From: Macrolepiota albuminosa
Lineage: Eukaryota > Basidiomycota > Agaricomycetes > Agaricales > Agaricaceae
DNA: 64,000 nucleotides
Direction of reading: 5' to 3'
NCBI GenBank assembly: GCA_027475525.1
Contig: JAMWFC010000067.1
Span: 62,001-126,000, forward strand
In this document: positions 57,193-64,000 of the stretch, piece after piece
Position numbering within the stretch: the stretch's first letter is position 1
Layout of the letters: each line of letters starts with the position of its first letter
Notes under the pieces: model-generated
The model's database searches: none
Told to the model about the DNA's origin: nothing
Seen by the model: only the letters and a program-made list of their open reading frames with translations
Translations under genes and position numbers: made by a program

Positions 57193-58205
57193 TTGTGTCA
57201 CGTGCTGACTAGCGCTGACTGCTCAAAGGTCGTGATTACATTCGTCGGCGGTCACATTGGCCTCGTGACCCATCTTCACCAGTTTCTTGATGAGAACTGC
57301 GCTTCGCACAACCTCCGGAAAGCGCTCGCGCAGGCACCTGCTGATGAAATTCAATCCCTCATTTTCGTCACTGAGCATGCCTTCGAAGACCTTTTGAATG
57401 TCCGCTCAATACCAACAATTGGTTTTCTCGCAGCTAGCAAAGTGCCTTATTTGTTCGAGGTGATGCAAATGCTTATGCCATCTGCAGGGCGATTTCCTCA
57501 AGAAGTCCTTGCTTGGGTCACGACACGATGAAGCCATCGCTTTTCTCTTGACCAGCTTCTGCATCATGTCCAATGGGAATGGGTGGACCTTCGCCTCACC
57601 CTTTATTCAATTCGCACTCCTTAGGACCTGGAGAATTCCGGCTGACAGACTTCCTGACTTTTACAAATTCATCCAGTAATGCATTCAATCGCTTCCTTAT
57701 GCCGAATTGGGTCAAAGTCAATTCTCATCACCAGTTGGGCTGGTGCACCAGAATTCGTTCAAGTGCGCGTTGTACGCCACAATGCCTTCATATTTGCCCA
57801 TTGAACAGCAGGTCGATCCAGAGGTTGGTCGATTTTTCGGTTCGACAGGACGTGTCGACCTTTGGATTTGGCCAGCACAATGGGCAATCGAAATATTGCA
57901 CAACTACAATGCTGTCTAAGGCGCATGTGGATCGCTTCTCGACGACGTACAGCCCTCTTCCGATCGAAAAACACATTGTCTTGAATTTTGTGCAAGAACC
58001 AGACCCAACTTTGCAGCTTCTCACGATACAAAAATTGTCTCGACAGCAACAGCAAGACCAGAAGAATGTTTGGCACATCCATTGGTCCCCTCAAGCACAA
58101 GAAATCGTTCTGCGCCGGAATACCGATTCCGTGGAGAGATTGCCTATCCTCGAGAAGCCTCTGGCCATCAAACTTGCTGCGTTCTTTCCAACAACCGTTG
58201 TTTAG
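57193..58205 (+). pseudogene. Fragment resembling the C-terminal domain of fungal Crinkler/RHS-type proteins
   Basis: Pieces in several forward frames line up as one product: DEAIAFLLTSFCIMSN, FIQFALLRTWRIPADRLPDF, LPYAELGQSQFSSPVGLVHQ, ALYATMPSYLPIEQQVDPEV, GRFFGSTGRVDLWIWPAQWA, IEILHNYNAV, AHVDRFSTTYSPL, HIVLNFVQEPDP and NVWHIHWS. The VGRFFGSTGRVDLWI...QWAIEIL segment resembles the endonuclease-like C-terminus of Crinkler/RHS proteins common in Agaricomycetes. That match is from memory of the family and is uncertain. The segments need splicing at two or more places, and no N-terminal ATPase domain or clear start is present, so a decayed or truncated copy is likely. Confidence 0.4.
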
Positions 58206-59437
58206 ATCACGACCACTCTATCCCCAGATATAGATCGTGAATCGTCGCCAGCGAAGAGTGGGCCTAGGCACTTCTCTCTTCGGGATCCGTTTGTTGTGTG
58301 GGAATGAAGGAATCTGCTGCATCATACAGCAGCGGTGAGAACACTCACTCATTAGGTGATGCAGAAGCTATGAAGATTGAGGCCTTGTCGAATCCTAGCT
58401 CTAACATCGCGTCCAGCCAAGTTTTACCTATACCCCTCTACTCATACGTATCCGATTGAAAGATGACAGGACGGTTTATAGCACGAAAAATGATTATCAC
58501 AAGTGATCATTTCATAAAATGATCTCTTGCAAGCGATCACTTTTTATATTTTTTCTGCAAGGTGACGAGACGACGAGACGAGAGCTATTGAAGGAGAGAA
58601 GAGGTGGGGATGGCGGTGGTGGAAAAAGATGTAGGCGAGGAGCTGTTGAAATGTGAAAAGAGGCGAGTCATTGATGCTTCTTCATCACGGCTAGTTGCAA
58701 TGCTACCCCTGATACAAGGGGTTTCATGAACATATGTTGTCCATGCCGAAGATGACCATCGACTGAGCGCTTTTATTATATCTTCTGAAATTTCCAAGCT
58801 TGCATAATATGTCGTACTTCCTGCCTGTGCTAAATGACCACTGTATTCCTTTTCTATGAAGGAGAAGAATTTCGATTCAAATCAGGATCTTGCTGGGAGA
58901 GAACCATTCATGGCAAGTTTTTCTTATATTAGTGGACGCGCCAATACAGATTCAGTACCAGGTATATTTGAATTTCGCACGCACGCATTGTTCCGTTCTA
59001 CATACCATCTGTAGAGGATTAGGTTTAATAGTAAGGTATTTCTTGATGGTTCTTTCTCTCTGCCCAATACTCAATTGATTCCTTAATGCCGCGGTTGTAC
59101 ACACCAAGACCTCATTACATAAGTATCAAACATCTCTCAAGATTTGTCAGTCAGTCGTCGATAGCACTCTTGAATTAGACATTGCTATATCAATCGTGGA
59201 CAACTCTTGCGCCATAGTGTGCTTCGTGTGCGTTATCTCACTTATAACGCTTATCTGTGCAGGTCCTGTGACCAAATGCCGTTAACCACTGCGCACGTCG
59301 AAGTAGACTCGAATGGCGTGCTTTTTTTCTCGTGTCATTGTCTATTTCGACATTGCCTCTGGCTTTAAGAACAGGTACAAAAAACACAGTAAGAGAGGTA
59401 TTGACTTTTACCCGAATTTTCTGTCCATTCTCCCGTG
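58206..59437. other. Intergenic region with a small inverted repeat
   Basis: No gene is supported. AAGTGATC at 58501 and GATCACTT at 58535 are complementary arms, with inner ATCATTTCATAAAATGAT also palindromic, forming a possible fold-back of about 42 bp. The promoter of the transporter lies at the right end. Confidence 0.5.
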
Positions 59438-62011
59438 ATGTCTGGGCCTGTCTGTGATTTTCCTCTCAAAACAATACCTACTATGCGTTCATCTGTGTCG
59501 TCCTTGGACAAGGAGATTACCCAGGTCGAATCCTCTGCTATCCGAAATGATGACTTGGTCGATGCCGAGCCAAAGCCTTTCAAATTCACTAACTGGCTTT
59601 TCCGCCGGAAACAACCACTCGACCTCGATTCCATAGCTACCCGTCGGTCTATCTATGACGATCCAGACCTCGGAAAGCACTATTGGCCAAAGGCAGACTA
59701 CGAGAATATACACCGTTTTGATACCAAGGCTCGTTGGACGTGGCGTGAAGAGAGGGTACATCATTAACTCTGCGCTAGCCGGTTGATGACGATGTCGTTC
59801 TTAGGCACTTGTTAAAAAGCTTGATTTGAAGGTTTTGCTGTGGGGTAAGTGGAATCCTACCATTTCGACGTACTGCGCCAAATTTCCCTCAGCTGCCATC
59901 AGTTTCTCCGCGCTCAATCTAGATCGTAACAACTTAACCCAAGTCAATTCAGACAACTTTCTTCCCGATTTAAGAATGAGCACAAATGGTACGTTATCAT
60001 GCTCAACAGTGTGGAAATAATTCGCATCTACTTGGTCAATTTTTCAGACTTCAACTTGGGGAATTCCATCTTTCGTATAGCCTTTCTTTGTGCTGAATTA
60101 CCCTCTCAGATTGTGTCAAAACGTGTAAGAAATGCCTTATCGGCTCTTGAATTTTGACAGATGACTTTGTACAGTTGGGGCCTGATCGCTGGATTCCTAT
60201 CCAAATGTGCCTCTGGGCCATCGTAACTCTCTTCCAGTTCTTCCTCACGGGACGCTCCTCATTCCTTGCTACCAGAGCACTTCTTGGGTACGCGGCTTCT
60301 ATTTGCCTAATGACGGACAGAGCTAACGTTACCTAGTTTCTTGCAAGGAGGGTGTGTAACCGGTCTCAGCTAGGTTCTTATGACATGCCATTCATATCTA
60401 CCATAGGTTTATACCTGATCTTATTCTCTACTTATCCTGTGTGTCTGCCTGGTTTTTCCCTCTGTGGCTTATTAACCACCGGTCAGATTTCTACACCAAA
60501 AACGAGTTACCCATCCGCCTATCGATATTTTGGATATCAATGAATGCATGTAGTATCATGGCTAGTTTCATCGCATTTGGAGTTCTACACATGAGAGGTG
60601 TGGCGGGCAAGGCTGGCTGGAGGTATGCCATCCCGAATCTGATTCTTCGTAAATGGCTCATCAATAACATGAGCCAGGTGGCTTTTTCTTGTCGAGTCCG
60701 CCTTATTCATCTTCCTCAGGCATTCGTTAACTTGGTGTTTAGAGGCTTTATCACCTTGATTGTGGGCCTTCTCACTTTCTTTCAAATGCCACCTTCTCCT
60801 ACGCAGACGAAAACTTGGTTCCGCCCGAAGGGCTGGTTCACTGAAAGAGAAGAAATTATCGCCGTCAATCGCGTACTTCGAGATGACCCGACTAAGGTAT
60901 GTCTGCATAAATCCGCATCTGTCTGTTCTTATATAAAATTAACAGGGAGACATGCATAATCGTGAAGGCTTGACTATCAAGCGTCTATGGACAGCTGTCC
61001 TTGACTACGACTTGTGGCCTCTCTATATTGCGTAAGTTACCTATAGGTTCACGATGCATTTCCGGGAAATTCACGAAACATACGAGTGGCTTGATGTTCG
61101 GTATTCCCGTTACAACACCCACCACCTATCTTTCCCTTTTGCTTCGGAACACTGGGTGAGATACCCTCAGTCTATTACGATTTACTTTGCTCATGGTCCT
61201 CATTTTAGCTTCAGCACTTTCCAAACCAATCTTCTGACCATCCCGTCAAGCGTGGCGGGAATGCTTACAATGTTTCTCATCACACTCCTTTCCGAGTCTG
61301 TCAATGATCGAACGTGGGTGGCAAGTACGGAGAATATGTGGGCATTGCCCTTCCTGGTTGCCATCTATACACTACGTGATGAACCCAACCAATGGATTTT
61401 CTTTGTACATCCCCTTTTCCTATGCACATCGGCTGGTCTGATATATCATAGGGACTGGTTTCTGGGTTGCTCTCCTACCCGTGAGTCATAACAATAACCT
61501 AGTCACATTTATTCAACCCTGTTTTTGAGCCAGATACACACATCCGATTCAGGTTGCATGGTGCTCCCGTAACTCCGGCTCCGTGGCTAGTAGAACGGTT
61601 AACGCTTCGCTCTATAATATGTTTGTTCAAGCTTCTGCAGTAATAGCAAATCAAATCTACCGCAAGGATGATGCGCCGATGTGTAAGCTCAATTTTCTGA
61701 AATTTATGTTTACTTAATTGTCTCCTGTGTTGATTATGGGGTCTTCACCAGACCGTCGCGGGAACATAGTGCTCATCAGCATTACGCTGTTCAATATTCT
61801 TATCATGTATCCCTCTATCAAAGTGTATTACGTGTGGCGAAACAAGCAACGCGAAAACATTTGGAACTCCATGACCACTCGAGTATGTGGCTTCGCGGTT
61901 CTATTCTGGTTGCTTTCAGTGTTAACAAAATCCTCGCAGGAAAAAGAGGAATATCTCACGAAAACAAAGGACATCGGAAACAGGCGCTTAGATTTCAGGT
62001 TTGCTCACTGA
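59438..62011 (+). CDS. MFS transporter, Dal5 (anion:cation symporter) family
   Basis: A plasma-membrane symporter; relatives import allantoate, ureidosuccinate, nicotinate or other small anions, and the substrate is not readable here. Spliced blocks: cytosolic N-terminus with [50 protein letters not shown] (family motif), [164 protein letters not shown] and the end [11 protein letters not shown]. About 14 introns; one internal exon is only 18 nt (about 60676-60693, GTGGCTTTTTCTTGTCGA). Twelve helices are expected. An alternative start is the ATG at 59483. Confidence 0.85.
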
Positions 62012-62808
62012 TACTCACATAAGTAGGCGAATTGACATAATGAAACGACGTTTTAAGAGCGCCTTGCTAGTTGAGTAAAGTATGTTTTCTGGTAGCTTCA
62101 GGCCGAGCAAAGTTGAATTAGTAGAGCAACTCTCATTAAATTAAATGAAAGGAAAACGCTCAGAGACACAACCGCTGGAAAACTGCTTGAGACATCTGTG
62201 AAAGTTGCCACCGTCACCGGGTAGCATGTGCATCCCATCCAAACCCAAAATGTCAGCCGTGCAGTATTTGGGTTATCTTTAATTTGTAATGTTATTTGGC
62301 AGTTTATGGCCATATAGACTTTTGGACCGTCATTATCTCACGATGGGGATCCAGGAACGAAGGTTTTAGAGCATACTGAATATACATCAAACAATTCGTC
62401 ATGTAGATTCTAATGACCTCGACCGGCGTAATCCTCGAGAAAAGCAAATTTTACAGAGGTCGACTTGGAAAAAGAGAAATCCGAAGTAAGTCGAAGGACT
62501 CAATCTAGTAGCAAGACACTTACTAAGAGTGTATTATGGAACTTCAGTATTTGTTCTCGGCGGATACTCCGATTACTTGAACCAAATACTAGATGCATTC
62601 CTGCATCTTTACACAACTATAGGGCTCACATTGATTGCAGAGAACAATGAACAGTGCTGCTACCCAAACGTATGTGACGTATGGTCAATGCGTCGTGTCA
62701 GCGGACTTTCAATGAACAAGGCACACAGCTGATGCAGTCAACAAAAAGTCAGAACTCAGTCAAGTCTAAACCCCATCTTTTCCCTTTTCTCATCTCCTTT
62801 CCTTGCCG
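62012..62808. other. Intergenic region
   Basis: About 800 bp between the transporter and the zinc-finger gene. Short frames only, with no repeats or motifs worth naming. Confidence 0.5.
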
Positions 62809-64000
62809 ATGGCTGAGAAACCCTCAGGATACCGATTGGAGTACGCTTCCTCCGCTAGGGCAAAGTGTAAAGGTATGTAAATTTCTTTCCTTCGACCTTG
62901 TGTTATTGTAAAACTGGTCGTCGTGGGTGTCCAGGACATGATTGCTAACACATGAATTTACAGGTCCTAAACCTTGCTCCGGTTCATCCGATATTTTCCT
63001 TGTCAATTTTGTATTTTTGATAGTTCTTTCATTCTAGGTACTCAAATCGCCAAAGGGGAACTCCGTCTCGGCAGTATTGTAGATTTTCGTGGAAACACAA
63101 GTTTGTAAGCGCATGATGTCATGCTGCCCTTATAACATACCTAATCTTCTCCTTTCGATTGTTATTTTAAAGTGCGTGGAGACATTGGGGATGCACAACC
63201 ACGAAGATCTTGGGGAACATGAAGAAATCGTTTTCCTCGAGTTCTGAGCTAGACGGTTATGATGAGCTCAGACCGGAGGACAAGGCAAAAGTGGACACAG
63301 CCTGGGAGGCTGGCCATGTTGCAGATGAAGATATACCAGAATCGGCCAAGAAACCTGCTGGAGAAGAAGATAAAGACGATGAAGAGAAACCCAAAAAAAA
63401 GGCTGGTGCAAAGAAAGCAAAGAAAGGTGAAGATGAAGGTAATAAGGCTACAGAGAACGAATCTAGAAAGCAGCATGCAAAAAAGTCAAAAGTCAGCTTC
63501 TTAGTCCATTCAGAGTCATGCTTATCCATCGCTCACATCTCTTAATCGATAGAACATTGATGCGGATGATGACACCGACAAGGACACTGAGGAAGAGAAA
63601 TCGAAGAAGGCGCCTGCCACCAAGAAGTCTCGTACAAAGGTGTGCATATTCATCGCCACGGGAGACGCGATCTCATACCAAGGTTGCCAGAAAAAAGATA
63701 CCGAGGTTTCCGGTGCCGAGGTAGCTTTCAAGAAGAAAGCTGATAAGAAGTCTTCCCATTCTGAACCTAAGGAAAGGGCGGCTGCTAAAAAACGCGCATT
63801 GAAGAAGGTCAATTTCTGGAAGATTGTTGTCTTAGCGCAGTAACTAATAATTTTCCAGGATGAACGCGATGACGATGCTGAAGACCTTACGGCAGCCATT
63901 GACGCAGTTCCGCCTGAAGATGATGACAACATTGACGACGAAGACACTAAATCTAAGAAATTATCAGTAAGGAAGTCCGCTGACAAGAAAGAAAAGGCTA
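62809..64000 (+). CDS. PARP-type zinc-finger protein with lysine/acidic tail (3' end outside window)
   Basis: PARP-type fingers bind DNA ends and nicks. The start is MAEKPSGYRLEYASSARAKC at 62809. Exon 1 is 62809-62872. An 18-nt exon (GTCCTAAACCTTGCTCCG, 62965-62982) follows, then GTQIAKGELRLGSIVDFRG, NTSF and, after another intron, AWRHWGCTTTKILGNM. CKGPKPC and HWGC give the C...C / H-X2-C ligands of the finger. LRPEDKAKVDTAWEAGHVAD ends the domain. The rest is long alternation of KKK and DDE blocks with further introns (for example near 63500, 63640 and 63810), probably disordered and nuclear. No WGR or catalytic PARP domain is visible before the window ends, so it may be a stand-alone finger protein or a longer gene. 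Confidence 0.78.

Noticed and set aside
59438..62011. Transporter as a decayed pseudogene
   Set aside because: Every apparent break lies at a plausible short intron, and the spliced protein keeps all Dal5-family blocks.

Overview
This is nuclear DNA of a filamentous basidiomycete, most likely an Agaricomycete. Genes are broken by many short (about 45-60 nt) GT-AG introns, often with GTRNGT donors. The host genes are typical fungal ones: an SREBP/Sre1-type regulator, GPI3, BUR1/CDK9, HIRA, RPS26, sphingolipid desaturase and a Dal5-type permease. No bacterial or organellar features were seen, and the species cannot be named from the sequence.

Layout. 1-3655: SREBP-like gene (-, truncated by the window start) diverging from a sphingolipid delta4-desaturase (+). 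3656-8314: a degenerate tandem repeat of about 230 bp, then non-coding DNA with one intron-containing tRNA-Gly. 8315-30260: an alpha/beta hydrolase; GPI3 (-); two tandem D-amino-acid oxidases (+); an MTH1-type Nudix hydrolase (-); two tandem BTB proteins (-); a BUR1/CDK9 kinase (+); a SUZ12-like VEFS protein (-); and RPS26 (-). 30261-51673: a transposon island. 51674-64000: a DUF4336 protein (-), HIRA (-), a broken Crinkler-like fragment, a Dal5-family transporter (+) and a PARP-type zinc-finger gene (+, cut by the window end).

The transposon island is the most informative part. Element A (32077-50139) is a chromodomain Ty3/Gypsy element with Tf1/sushi-like traits: an 11-nt self-priming match next to its 5' LTR and a GGGTTTT -1 slippery site at the gag end. 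Element B (34205-45615, 955-bp LTRs, CCGT target duplication) is inserted inside the pol of A. Besides gag, protease, reverse transcriptase and integrase, B carries an antisense six-exon gene (44491 down to 42081). All five of its introns are phase 0. It predicts a 710-residue protein with a Gal4-like six-cysteine cluster. An intron-bearing, probably regulatory cargo gene on the opposite strand of an LTR retrotransposon is the best candidate here for an undescribed system. The flanks (about 30.5-32.1 kb and 50.1-51.5 kb) are almost free of CpG and resemble decayed relatives of element B, suggesting CpG-directed mutation of old copies.

A caution on sequence quality: five exact tandem duplications, each of exactly 77 bp, occur at 3965, 29380, 36226, 49588 and 49986. 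One breaks gag of element B. Two make the 3' LTR of A exactly 154 bp longer than its 5' LTR. The shared length points to a k=77 assembly artefact rather than biology.
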